Positions 15,132-22,951 of a stretch of 26,364 nt of DNA are shown one piece after another (the stretch's first letter is position 1; every line of letters starts with the position of its first letter). Position numbers and translations under genes: made by a program. Under the pieces are notes generated by a model. That model was not told the DNA's origin. It did no database searches and was given only the letters and a program-made list of their open reading frames with translations. The stretch is from Pseudomonadota bacterium. GTDB taxonomy: Bacteria; Pseudomonadota; Alphaproteobacteria; Rhizobiales; Hyphomicrobiaceae. The stretch lies in assembly GCA_023387235.1 (NCBI GenBank), contig JAEWIJ010000021.1:1-26364 (forward strand). The letters run 5' to 3'.

Positions 15132-16292
15132 TCAGCCACCTTTGCGCGCCTTGTAGCTGTCGATGGCGGCCTGGACGGCGGCCTGGTTCTCCATGCCGGC
15201 GCCCGCACGCTTGACCGTGGCGTCATCGTAGCTCCACTGGCGAAGGCTGTTGGCGCCGCGCTGGAAGTGCGGGTGCACATAGCGCGCCATGAGCTCGTAG
15301 CTGCGCTTCGTCGCCTCCCAGTCGGCCCAGTTGTGCGCGAGCAGGAGGACGGCGCCGAAGCCGCCGTTCGAGCCCTTCCACAGACGCTCGAAATGGCGAA
15401 CGCAGTCGTCGGGCGTGCCGATGCAGGCAAGACCGCTCTCGGTCAGATAGTTGAGCGGATCCTCGATGCCCGGCGGCACGATCGGGAAAGTCGCGACCTC
15501 GTTGAAGTAACGGTTGAAGTCGGCGAGGCCGAAAGCCATGTCGGCGCGCGCCTTCTCGCGCGTCTCGGCGACGTGCGCGAAGGTGACGATGCGCCAGCGC
15601 GAGCGATCCGTGGCCGCGCCGGCCTCGCGCGCTGCATCCTCGTGGATGGCCCAGTTCTTGGCGTGCGCGGCAAGCGCATCATCGGACGTACCGCCGATCG
15701 AGAGCATGCCGATGCCGTGCTTGCCGGAAGCGACGGCGCCTACCGGTGAGCGCGAGGAGGCGACGGCCATCTCGATGTGCGGCCGCGAGTACGGCGCAAT
15801 CTGCAGCTTGGCGCCGTTGAGCGTGAACCAGTCGGTCTGGCGCGTGACCATCTCGCCGCGCATGAGCGGCATGAGGCAGTCGAGCGCCTCGTCCATGCGG
15901 CGGCGCTGGTCGGCGGCCTTGAGGCCGATCTTCTCGGCATCGTAGATGAGCGAGCCCGGGCCGACCCCGAACATGGCACGTCCTCGCGTCATGTGGTCGA
16001 GCTGCATCATGCGGCTCGCGAGCGTGAACGGGTGGTGATAGGGCAGCGACACGACGCCCGTGCCGAGCCGTATATAGCGGGTCTCGCGCGCGGCGGCGGC
16101 GATGAACATTTCCGGGCAGGCGATGATCTCGAAGCCGCCCGAATGGTGCTCGCCGACCCAGGCCTCGTGATAGTTGAGCCGGTCCAGGTGTACGAGAAGC
16201 TCCATGTCCCGATCGAGGGCGAGCGTCGGGTTCTCGCCGAGGGCATGGAAAGGCGCGAGAAACACCCCCGTGCGCAGGTAGCGATCGTTCAT
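15132..16292 (-). CDS. LLM-class flavin-dependent monooxygenase (luciferase-like)
   Basis: This 386-aa TIM-barrel protein of the bacterial luciferase family uses reduced FMN and O2 to oxygenate an organic substrate. Characteristic stretches are LDRLNYHEAWVGEHHSGGFEIIACPEMFIAAAA, IRLGTGVVSLPYHHPFTLASRMMQLDHMTRGRAMFGVGPGS (including the PYHHP loop) and GGTSDDALAAHAKNW. The C-terminal IGTPDDCVRHFERLW is also typical of the limonene-monooxygenase-like branch. I chose the ATG at 16292, which has AGGGGA 8 bases upstream; the longer reading to 16421 has no family sequence. A partner flavin reductase is not seen in the window. The following FAD enzyme may act on the product. Confidence 0.9.
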   Translation of the reverse strand: MNDRYLRTGVFLAPFHALGENPTLALDRDMELLVHLDRLNYHEAWVGEHHSGGFEIIACPEMFIAAAARETRYIRLGTGVVSLPYHHPFTLASRMMQLDHMTRGRAMFGVGPGSLIYDAEKIGLKAADQRRRMDEALDCLMPLMRGEMVTRQTDWFTLNGAKLQIAPYSRPHIEMAVASSRSPVGAVASGKHGIGMLSIGGTSDDALAAHAKNWAIHEDAAREAGAATDRSRWRIVTFAHVAETREKARADMAFGLADFNRYFNEVATFPIVPPGIEDPLNYLTESGLACIGTPDDCVRHFERLWKGSNGGFGAVLLLAHNWADWEATKRSYELMARYVHPHFQRGANSLRQWSYDDATVKRAGAGMENQAAVQAAIDSYKARKGG

Positions 16293-16503
16293 GGCGCGTC
16301 CCCTGATCATCTTGACATATGGTCGTTGTCCCCCGACAGAGGACGGGCATTTGCCCTCTTCGTGCCTGCCCGGCCGTCGGCCGTCAAGCGCGCGGGCATG
16401 ATGGGGCGTATGCGGATACAAGGGCAGAATGCCGCTTGACCGGGCTGGTCCATGAACGGACTATGATCGGCGATGTGGCGGAAACAGAACAAGGAACGGC
16501 ACC
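16293..16503. other. Divergent intergenic region (LLM gene / prenyl synthase)
   Basis: These 211 bases must hold the promoters of the two divergent genes. TTGACC at 16437-16442 and TATGAT near 16463-16468 could drive the plus-strand gene, but their spacing of 20 bases is longer than usual. I found no convincing minus-strand promoter, no strong hairpin and no further gene. Confidence 0.4.
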
Positions 16504-17520
16504 TTGGGCGTTGTGGTCTCCATTGACGGCGCGCGCGACGCGGCGGCGAGCCTGCAGCCGTTGCTCGATCTCGTCGGCGGGGAGATGGCAGGCGTCAACC
16601 GCATCATCCTCGATAAGGCCGTGTCCGACATCGAGCTCATCCCGACGCTCGCGCATCATCTGATCGACTCGGGCGGCAAGCGCCTGCGTCCCATGCTGAC
16701 CATCGCGGCTGCCAAGCTCGCCGGCTACACGGGCGAGGGGCATGTCCGTCTCGCCGCGGCCGTCGAGTTCATGCATACCGCGACCCTGCTCCACGACGAT
16801 GTCGTCGATGAGAGCGACGTGCGCCGTGGCAAGGCCTCGGCCCGGCGGCTCTGGGGCAACCAGGCGAGCGTGCTCGTCGGCGATTTCCTGCTCGGGCAGG
16901 CCTTCCGCATGATGGTGGATGTCGGCTCGCTGCCGGCGCTGCGCATTCTTTCCAATGCTGCCGCGGTCATCGCCGAGGGTGAGGTCATGCAGCTCTCGGC
17001 CGCCAAGAACATGGGCACGACCGAGGACGAATATCTCGCGATCATCAACGCCAAGACGGCGGCGCTGTTCGCCGCCGCTGCCGAGGTGGGACCTGCCATC
17101 GCCGGCCGCCCCGCCGCCGAGCAGTCGGCGCTGAGGTCCTACGGACGCAATCTCGGGGTCGCCTTCCAGCTCGTCGACGACGCGCTCGACTATGCGGGCG
17201 ACAGCGCGCGTCTCGGCAAGTCCGTCGGCGACGACTTTCGTGAGGGCAAGATCACGCTACCGGTCATTCTCTGCTACCGGCGCGGCAACGAGACGGAGCG
17301 GGCTTTCTGGCAGCGGACGCTCTCGAACGGTGAGATCAATGACGGCGATCTCGAGCACGCGGTGGGGCTCATGCGGCGCCACAAGGCGATCGAGGCGACG
17401 CTCGAGCGCGCCCGCCACTACGGCGCCATAGCTTCGGATGCGCTGGCGATCTTCCCGGAAAGCGGGCCGCGCTCGGCGCTCGCCGAGGCGGTCGCCTTCT
17501 GCATCGCGCGAGCGCACTGA
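16504..17520 (+). CDS. ispB: Long-chain polyprenyl (octa/decaprenyl) diphosphate synthase
   Basis: This enzyme adds isopentenyl diphosphate to an allylic primer to build the all-trans side chain of ubiquinone. The 338-aa product has both aspartate-rich motifs: LLHDDVVDESD (first motif D98-D102) and QLVDDALDYAGD (second motif D225-D229). The GGKRLRPML primer site is present. The residue five before the first motif is alanine (HTATLLHDD), which fits a long product chain. Alphaproteobacteria usually make UQ-10, so decaprenyl synthase (DdsA) is the likely specificity; chain length cannot be fixed from sequence. No in-frame ATG exists near the start. TTG at 16504, with AAGGAA 6 bases before it, is the best start. 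It converges with the ParA gene with only 6 bases between the stops. Confidence 0.93.
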   Translation: MGVVVSIDGARDAAASLQPLLDLVGGEMAGVNRIILDKAVSDIELIPTLAHHLIDSGGKRLRPMLTIAAAKLAGYTGEGHVRLAAAVEFMHTATLLHDDVVDESDVRRGKASARRLWGNQASVLVGDFLLGQAFRMMVDVGSLPALRILSNAAAVIAEGEVMQLSAAKNMGTTEDEYLAIINAKTAALFAAAAEVGPAIAGRPAAEQSALRSYGRNLGVAFQLVDDALDYAGDSARLGKSVGDDFREGKITLPVILCYRRGNETERAFWQRTLSNGEINDGDLEHAVGLMRRHKAIEATLERARHYGAIASDALAIFPESGPRSALAEAVAFCIARAH

Positions 17521-17526
17521 ACTCAG

Positions 17527-18396
17527 TCAGCCTCGCCCGGCGGCGGCCTGGGCTTGAGGCGATTGCCCGGAGGCGGCCACGCGGCTGAGGATCTCGTCCG
17601 TCAGCCCGCGCACGGCGACGCCAACGTCGCCAGGATACTTCGCGATGTAGGACCGCTCGCTCGGCTGGAAGTGCCCTGCCTGCTGCATGGCATGGATGCG
17701 CGGCAGCGCGTGCTTGAAGCAGCGGTTGTTGGCGTCAGCGGCGAGCCAGCGATGATATTCCTCCTCCAGTGCCGCGCCGCGGTCCTTCATGTTCACGACC
17801 ACGCCGAGGTTCTCGGCAAAGCCCATTTCCGGATTGAGATCGCGAAAGCGCCGGAAGACATCGAGCCCGCAGACCGAGACGTAGTCCGGTTTCGTCGGCG
17901 AGATGTGGAAGTCCGCCTCCCGGAGCCAGCTTTCCGTCAGCACGGAAAGGCCCGGCGGGCAATCGATCAGCACGACGTCGAAGACGATGCGCGCGCGGCT
18001 CAGCAGACCGCCAATGGCCGAGCGAAGGCGGGCGTGCTGGCTCTCCTTGGAGACCTCCCGCTCGAGCAGCGTCAACTGCATGTCGCTCGGCATGAGATAG
18101 ACCGAGCGCGCATCGTCGATGTCCGAGACGCCGCCGACGACGAACTCGGTCCATTCGGCGGGCGTGCCCTTCAGCACCTGGGCGACGAGATAGTCGACGA
18201 TCGTGCGGCCTTCGTTCTGAAGCTTCCGCAGGCTGTCGGTCGCCATCAGCATGGTGCTGATGCTCGCCTGGGCGTCGGAGTCGATCACCAGAACGTTCTT
18301 GCCATGGTAGACCGAGAGGGTCTCGGCGACAGCAAGGACGATGGTCGATTTTCCGACCCCGCCCTTGGTGTTCATGATGGCAATGGTATTACGCAT
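17527..18396 (-). CDS. Orphan ParA/Soj-family ATPase
   Basis: This 289-aa ATPase has the deviant Walker A box TKGGVGKST (residues 10-18), whose signature lysine K11 and Walker lysine K16 are both present. It has the A' motif VIDSDAQAS and a Walker B region VVLIDCPPGLSVLTES. ParA-like ATPases dimerise on DNA or membrane and position chromosomes, plasmids or protein clusters. No parB, parS or division gene lies nearby, and the neighbours are metabolic, so it is an orphan whose cargo is unknown. The C-terminal half (EEEYHRWLAADANNRCFKHALPRIHAMQQAGHF) is not found in chromosomal Soj proteins I know. It does not start with the MipZ-type NEKGG box. GGGGAG abuts the ATG, so the true translation signal is uncertain. 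Confidence 0.85.
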   Translation of the reverse strand: MRNTIAIMNTKGGVGKSTIVLAVAETLSVYHGKNVLVIDSDAQASISTMLMATDSLRKLQNEGRTIVDYLVAQVLKGTPAEWTEFVVGGVSDIDDARSVYLMPSDMQLTLLEREVSKESQHARLRSAIGGLLSRARIVFDVVLIDCPPGLSVLTESWLREADFHISPTKPDYVSVCGLDVFRRFRDLNPEMGFAENLGVVVNMKDRGAALEEEYHRWLAADANNRCFKHALPRIHAMQQAGHFQPSERSYIAKYPGDVGVAVRGLTDEILSRVAASGQSPQAQAAAGRG

Positions 18397-18511
18397 CTCC
18401 CCGCGCGGTCCCGGAAGCTCAAGGTCTTGGTCTGACGGTGGAATACCCGACTTATCCAGTACTTGAACAATAGTGTGGCGAACTCAAGAAGCGGGGCGTT
18501 GCGGGCGGCGT

Positions 18512-19327
18512 TCAGCGCCCTTTGAACTGTGGTTTGCGCTTCTCCATGAAGGCGCGGCGGCCCTCGACGTAGTCCTCGGAGGCAAAGCACGCAGCCACCA
18601 TGCGGTCGAGCTTCGCGTGATCGCGTTCGGCGGCGGGACGGCCGATCTCGCGGGCGACGGCCTTGATGGTCGCGATGGTGAGCGGCGCGTTCTCGGCAAT
18701 CTGGCCGGTCATGGTGGCGGCTGCGGCATCGAGACCGTCGGCCGGCACGACCTGGTTGAGGAAGCCCATGCCCTCGGCTTCGGCAGCGGTGAATTGGCGC
18801 GCGGTATAGAAGAGCTCCATGGCCTTGGAGATCCCGACGATCTGCGAGAGGCGGTGCACGCCCGGATAGCCATAGCCGAGGCCGAGCTTTGCCGCCGGAA
18901 TGCCGAACTTCGAGCTGTCCGTCGCGATGCGCACGTCGCAGCAGACTGCGACGTTCATGCCGCCACCGATGCAGTAGCCCTGGATCTTGGCGATGGTCGG
19001 CTTGGGGAAGTTATAGAGCGTCTCGTAGGCCTTCGAGCTGATGGCATTGTAGTGCGCGACGCCCTCGGCCGTTGAGCGCTGCTTCTCGAATTTCGAGATG
19101 TCCGCGCCCGAGACGAAGGCCTTGCCGCCGGCGCCGCTGACGACCAGCGCGCGCACCTCCGGATCGGCCGCGAATTCGCCGAGCAGCTTCGTCATGCGCT
19201 CCCACATCTCGAGCGAGACCGCATTGTGACGGGTGGGATTGTTGAACACGATCTCGGCGACCGACCCCTTTTTGAGGCCGAGCATTTTCTCTTCGACCGG
19301 TGCTTCGACTTCTGCGGGATTGCTCAT
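18512..19327 (-). CDS. Enoyl-CoA hydratase/isomerase homologue lacking both catalytic glutamates
   Basis: This 271-aa crotonase-fold protein has the CoA and oxyanion-hole parts: AFVSGADISKF (70-80) and IQGYCIGGGMNVAVCCDVRIA (115-135). At the position of rat hydratase E144 (GGGCEL) it has N125 (GGGMNV). At the position of E164 (FGQPE) it has A145 (FGIPA). Classic water addition to enoyl-CoA needs both. It may act as an isomerase, hydrolase, decarboxylase or carbon-carbon lyase, or carry CoA esters without hydration. GAGGACA lies 6 bases before the ATG. It is the last gene after threonine aldolase and CoA-transferase, 34 bases from the latter, and so probably works on the CoA ester that the transferase makes. 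Confidence 0.88.
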   Translation of the reverse strand: MSNPAEVEAPVEEKMLGLKKGSVAEIVFNNPTRHNAVSLEMWERMTKLLGEFAADPEVRALVVSGAGGKAFVSGADISKFEKQRSTAEGVAHYNAISSKAYETLYNFPKPTIAKIQGYCIGGGMNVAVCCDVRIATDSSKFGIPAAKLGLGYGYPGVHRLSQIVGISKAMELFYTARQFTAAEAEGMGFLNQVVPADGLDAAAATMTGQIAENAPLTIATIKAVAREIGRPAAERDHAKLDRMVAACFASEDYVEGRRAFMEKRKPQFKGR

Positions 19328-19361
19328 GTTCTTGTCCTCGTTGGTGTGCCGGTGGCCGGTC

Positions 19362-20546
19362 TCAGATCACGCCGTCCTTGGCGAGCTTCTTCACGTCCTC
19401 GGCGCCATAGCCGATCTCACCGAGGATTTCGCCCGTGTGCTGGCCGAGCGTCGGCGGCGGGCGGCGGACGGAAGCCTTCGACCGGCTCATGAGGATCGGC
19501 TGGCCGACGACCTCCGTGGCACCGCGCTCCTGGCTCACCATGGGTTGCGCGAGGCCGAGATGGCGGACCTGCTCGAGATTGAAGACCTGCTTGATGTTGT
19601 TGATCTCGCCGGCCGGCGCGCCGGCGTCGTTGAAGATCGCGATCCATTCGGCGGAGGTCTTCTTCACCGTGTGGCTCTCGATGAGCGCGTTGAGCGCCTT
19701 GCGGTTCTTCGAGCGCGCCTTGGGCTCGGCAAAGTCAGCACCGTCGAACGCGGGATCCTTGAAGAGTGCCTTGAACTTGTCCCACATCTTCTGCCCGGCG
19801 ACGGCGATGTTGATGTAGCCGTCCGAGGTTTTGAAGACGCCGGTGGGAATGGAAGTGGGGTGGTCGTTTCCTGCCTGCGGGGCGATGTCCTGGTCCATGA
19901 GCCAGCGCGAGGCCTGGAAGTCGAGCATGAACACCTGCGCCTGCAGCAGCGAGGATTGCACCCACTGCCCCTTGCCCGAACGCTCGCGCTCCATGAGTGC
20001 CAGCAGGATGCCCTGCGAGCAGAAGATGCCGGCCGTGAGGTCGGCAATGGGAATGCCGACGCGCATGGGGCCTTTGCCCGGCTCGCCCGTGATGGACATG
20101 AGGCCGCCCATGCCCTGCGCGATCTGGTCGAAGCCGGGGCGGTTGGCGAGCGGCCCGTCCTGGCCGAAGCCGGAGATCGAGCCATAGATGATGCGCGGAT
20201 TGATCTTCGACACGGCATCATAGTCGATGCCGAGGCGCCGCTTCACGTCCGGGCGGTAGTTCTCGACGATGACGTCGGCCTTCTTGGCGAGTGCCATGAA
20301 GATCGCGACGCCCTCCTTGGACTTGAGGTTCAGCGTCATCGACCGCTTGTTGCGGTGGAGGTTCTGGAAGTCGGAGCCGGAACGCGCGCCGCCGAGACCG
20401 ATCTTGTCGGACTCGGGATCTTCGATCTTGATCACGTTGGCGCCCCAGTCGGCGAGCTGGCGCACGCATGTCGGACCCGAGCGAACGCGGGTCAAGTCAA
20501 GGACGGTGTATTGCGAAAGCACGTCGCTCGCGGGCTCGAAGGGCAT
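19362..20546 (-). CDS. CaiB/BaiF class III CoA-transferase
   Basis: This 394-aa CoA-transferase has the catalytic aspartate in GIPIADLTAG (D169). It also has VLDLTRVRSGPTCVRQLADWGANVIKIEDP, RNKRSMTLNLKSKEG and ENYRPDVKRRLGIDYDAV, all standard for the family. The substrate acid is unknown. Family members act on carnitine, benzylsuccinate, mesaconate, itaconate, formate/oxalate and bile acids. It differs clearly from the CoA-transferase at 7314 and is not a recent duplicate. It is followed by a crotonase-fold enzyme (34 bases), which suggests activation of an acid followed by double-bond or carbon-bond chemistry. The ribosome binding site is weak (GGAAA). The start is fixed by the usual short N-terminus before VLDLTR. 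Confidence 0.9.
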   Translation of the reverse strand: MPFEPASDVLSQYTVLDLTRVRSGPTCVRQLADWGANVIKIEDPESDKIGLGGARSGSDFQNLHRNKRSMTLNLKSKEGVAIFMALAKKADVIVENYRPDVKRRLGIDYDAVSKINPRIIYGSISGFGQDGPLANRPGFDQIAQGMGGLMSITGEPGKGPMRVGIPIADLTAGIFCSQGILLALMERERSGKGQWVQSSLLQAQVFMLDFQASRWLMDQDIAPQAGNDHPTSIPTGVFKTSDGYINIAVAGQKMWDKFKALFKDPAFDGADFAEPKARSKNRKALNALIESHTVKKTSAEWIAIFNDAGAPAGEINNIKQVFNLEQVRHLGLAQPMVSQERGATEVVGQPILMSRSKASVRRPPPTLGQHTGEILGEIGYGAEDVKKLAKDGVI

Positions 20547-20610
20547 GGGCAGTTTCCAGGTTCGTTTCTGAGGATTGATCGGAGAACGGAGGAGGCCGAA
20601 GCCGCCGCCA

Positions 20611-21681
20611 TCATGAGGCTTTGCGCAAGCCGGCTTTCAAGTCGGCGACGACCTGCGCAAGGATTTCGCCAGTGCGCGTGATGTCGTCGCGCGAGACGTC
20701 GAGGTGGGTCACCGCGCGGATCATATTGCCGTAGGTCATGCCCATGCGCACGCCGCGCGCGAGCAGCGTCTCGAAGATTTGGCGCGAGCTGATCTCGGGC
20801 AGTGTCGACTCGAAGAACACCATGTTGCTCTCGATGCGCGGCGAGAAGAGCTTCAGGCCCGGCACCGCGGCAACGGCCTCGCCGAGCGCGACGGCATTCT
20901 CGTGATCCTCGGCAAGCGCCGAAAGGTTGTGATCAAGCGCGTAGAGACCGGCGGCTGCCAGAATGCCGGACTGGCGCAGGGCACCGCCGAGCCGGTGCTT
21001 CCAGCGCCAGGCTTCATCGATGAACGCGCGCGAGCCGACGAGCACGCCGCCGACGGGGCAGCCGAGACCCTTCGAGAGGTCCGTCCAGGCGGTGTCGACA
21101 TGCGCCGTCATGTCCTTCACCGGAATGCCCGAGGAGACCGCTGCATTCATCAGGCGGGCGCCATCCATGTGCAGGATGAGCCCGTGGCTGTGCGTTGCCT
21201 CGGCGACATCGGCAATTTCCTCGACGGACCAGATCGCGCCGCCGCCACGGTTCACCGTCTGCTCGATGACCACAACGCGCGAGATTGGGTTATGACGCCC
21301 CGGCGCGCGCACGGCGGCCGTCACGTCGGCGCCCGTGAAGATGCCGCGCTCGCAGCGGATGGGCCACGTCTGGGCGCCCGCGAGGGCCGATGCGCCTCCG
21401 GCTTCGGACGTGAAGAGGTGGGTCACCTCCGCGCCGATGATCTCGTCACCCTGGCGGCAGTGCACGAGCATGGCAATCTGATTGCACATGGTGCCCGAAG
21501 GCAGGAACAGCGCCGCTTCCTTGCCGAGCAGGTCCGCGACGCGCTCCTGCAGGAGGTTGGTGGAAGGGTCTTCGCCGCGCTGCTCGTCGCCGACCTCGGC
21601 GTCGGCCATGGCCTTGCGCATTCCGGGGGAAGGCTTGGTCTGGGTGTCGCTGTAGAGATCGATAAGGCGGTTCGTCGACAA
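20611..21681 (-). CDS. ltaE: Low-specificity L-threonine aldolase (TTG start)
   Basis: This PLP enzyme cleaves L-threonine or L-allo-threonine (and other beta-hydroxy amino acids) to glycine and an aldehyde. The 356-aa product has the N-terminal LIDLYSDTQTKPSPGMRKAM, the TNLLQERVADLLGKEAALFLPSGTMCNQIA block, the aspartate in LHMDGARLMNA, and the Schiff-base lysine in TDLSKGLGCPVGG (K204; E. coli LtaE has K197). The reading frame extends to 21786, but the start is TTG at 21681: AGGAGG sits 7 bases upstream, and the family sequence begins right after it. It probably heads the operon with CoA-transferase and crotonase genes, 64 bases downstream. Any shared pathway is inference. Confidence 0.92.
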   Translation of the reverse strand: MSTNRLIDLYSDTQTKPSPGMRKAMADAEVGDEQRGEDPSTNLLQERVADLLGKEAALFLPSGTMCNQIAMLVHCRQGDEIIGAEVTHLFTSEAGGASALAGAQTWPIRCERGIFTGADVTAAVRAPGRHNPISRVVVIEQTVNRGGGAIWSVEEIADVAEATHSHGLILHMDGARLMNAAVSSGIPVKDMTAHVDTAWTDLSKGLGCPVGGVLVGSRAFIDEAWRWKHRLGGALRQSGILAAAGLYALDHNLSALAEDHENAVALGEAVAAVPGLKLFSPRIESNMVFFESTLPEISSRQIFETLLARGVRMGMTYGNMIRAVTHLDVSRDDITRTGEILAQVVADLKAGLRKAS

Positions 21682-21846
21682 GGCGGGCCTCCTCTCGGGC
21701 GGCGCACAGCTCTGAGGCCGCGCGTCCGGAACAGGTGCAGGCTTGGATGGGCCGACTGGCGGCCGATGCTGGTGAAAGCATAGCAATAGCCCCGCCCGTT
21801 GGCCATTCCAGGGCGGCAGCCGTCCCCGTCCGCAATCGCGCAGGTC

Positions 21847-22791
21847 TCAGGCCGTAGATGAGCCTTGGGGCGGCGTCTGGGCCGGTGGCGGGACCGGTGA
21901 TTGGGCCAGTGTCTGAAGTGGCGTCGGCCGGATACGGACGGCCGTGATGCGGTTGCGGATCTTGCGGACGATCTCGAAGCGGAAGCCGTGGAAGGTAAAC
22001 GCCTGACCCGCATCGGGGATGGTCTGGGCTTCGTGCATGATGAGGCCGGCGATCGTGGTGGCAGCCTCGTCCGGGAGCGACCAGCCCATTTCGCGATTGA
22101 GGTCGCGGATCGGAAGCCCCCCCTCGACGAGCACCGAGCCGTCCACCTGCCGCCGCACGGGGGCCTCGCCGACGTCGTGCTCGTCCGCGATCTGGCCGAC
22201 GATCTCCTCGAGAATGTCCTCGAGCGTGACGAGGCCGCGCACCTCGCCGTATTCGTCGACCACCAGCGCGAGCTGGGTCTTGCGTTTGAGGAACTGCGCG
22301 AGCTGCTCGTTGACGCCCGTCGTGTCGGGCACGAACCAGGGCGGGCTCAGCAGCTTCTCGATATCGATGCGCTCCGGCGACCAGCCGGCATCGCGCAGCG
22401 CCATGAGCAGGTCCTTGCTGTGCAGGATGCCGACGAAGTTGTCGGGCGCCTCGCGCCAAACCGGCACGCGGGAGTACTGGCTCGCCAGGATGGCGTCGAT
22501 GATCTTGTCCGCGGGCGTGATGATATCGATGGTCGCCATATTCGTGCGGTGGACCATGATGTCGAGCACGCGAAGCTCGCTGAGATCCAGCACGCCACCG
22601 AGCATCTCGGCATCGTGCGGCGTGACGGCGCCCTCCGTTGCCTGCATCTCGATGGTCGAGCGGATCTCCTTGTGCGCGTCGGCATTCGACGCGTCTTCGG
22701 GCACGGGCGCGACAGGGCGCCATCGCCGGCAAAGAAGGACCGCTGCCCGGCTGAAGGGCTCCTTGATCCTGGCGATGATGTCGAAGGACAT
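21847..22791 (-). CDS. CBS-domain protein of the CorC/HlyC (TlyC) family
   Basis: This 314-aa cytosolic protein has the CorC layout without the membrane DUF21 domain. A short N-terminal helix region comes first. Two CBS repeats follow (VLDIMVHRTNMATIDI through IEKLLSPPWFVPDTTGVNEQLAQFLKRKTQLALVVDEYGEVRGLVTLEDILEEIVGQIADEHD). The C-terminal CorC_HlyC domain has RDLNREMGWSLPDEAATTIAGLIMHEAQTIP. Such proteins are linked to Mg2+/Co2+ efflux with CNNM or CorA partners and bind ATP/Mg in the CBS module. The last 20 residues are rich in Pro and Gln. It lies 165 bases upstream of the threonine aldolase and is divergent from ghrA. No ybeY or lnt, the common neighbours, is visible. Confidence 0.9.
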   Translation of the reverse strand: MSFDIIARIKEPFSRAAVLLCRRWRPVAPVPEDASNADAHKEIRSTIEMQATEGAVTPHDAEMLGGVLDLSELRVLDIMVHRTNMATIDIITPADKIIDAILASQYSRVPVWREAPDNFVGILHSKDLLMALRDAGWSPERIDIEKLLSPPWFVPDTTGVNEQLAQFLKRKTQLALVVDEYGEVRGLVTLEDILEEIVGQIADEHDVGEAPVRRQVDGSVLVEGGLPIRDLNREMGWSLPDEAATTIAGLIMHEAQTIPDAGQAFTFHGFRFEIVRKIRNRITAVRIRPTPLQTLAQSPVPPPAQTPPQGSSTA

Positions 22792-22951
22792 GAGTGTCGG
22801 GAATGCGCAATCGAAGTGGCCGAGGGCCCGATCTATAGCATGACCGACGCTCGGGCGCGGAATTGGGGATGCCGCATCCGGCCTTTATGCTTGACGGCAC
22901 CGTCCCGACCGGCCTTCTGGCAGTGGATCAACTGAACGTCGGGACCGATAA

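Noticed and set aside
13983..15749. 588-residue plus-strand frame across the flavoenzyme and LLM genes
   Set aside because: It spans two recognisable minus-strand genes and the gap between them, with composition typical of antisense translation.
16312..16317. TTGACA on the plus strand as a -35 for the prenyl synthase
   Set aside because: No -10-like sequence lies 16-18 bases downstream, and the distance to the gene is nearly 190 bases.
17527..18396. Assignment of the ParA-like ATPase as MipZ or chromosomal Soj
   Set aside because: The N-terminal box differs from MipZ, and there is no parB or division gene nearby.
19233..20681. 482-residue plus-strand frame opposite the crotonase and CoA-transferase
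   Set aside because: It is antisense shadow of two clear enzymes, with no recognisable domain.
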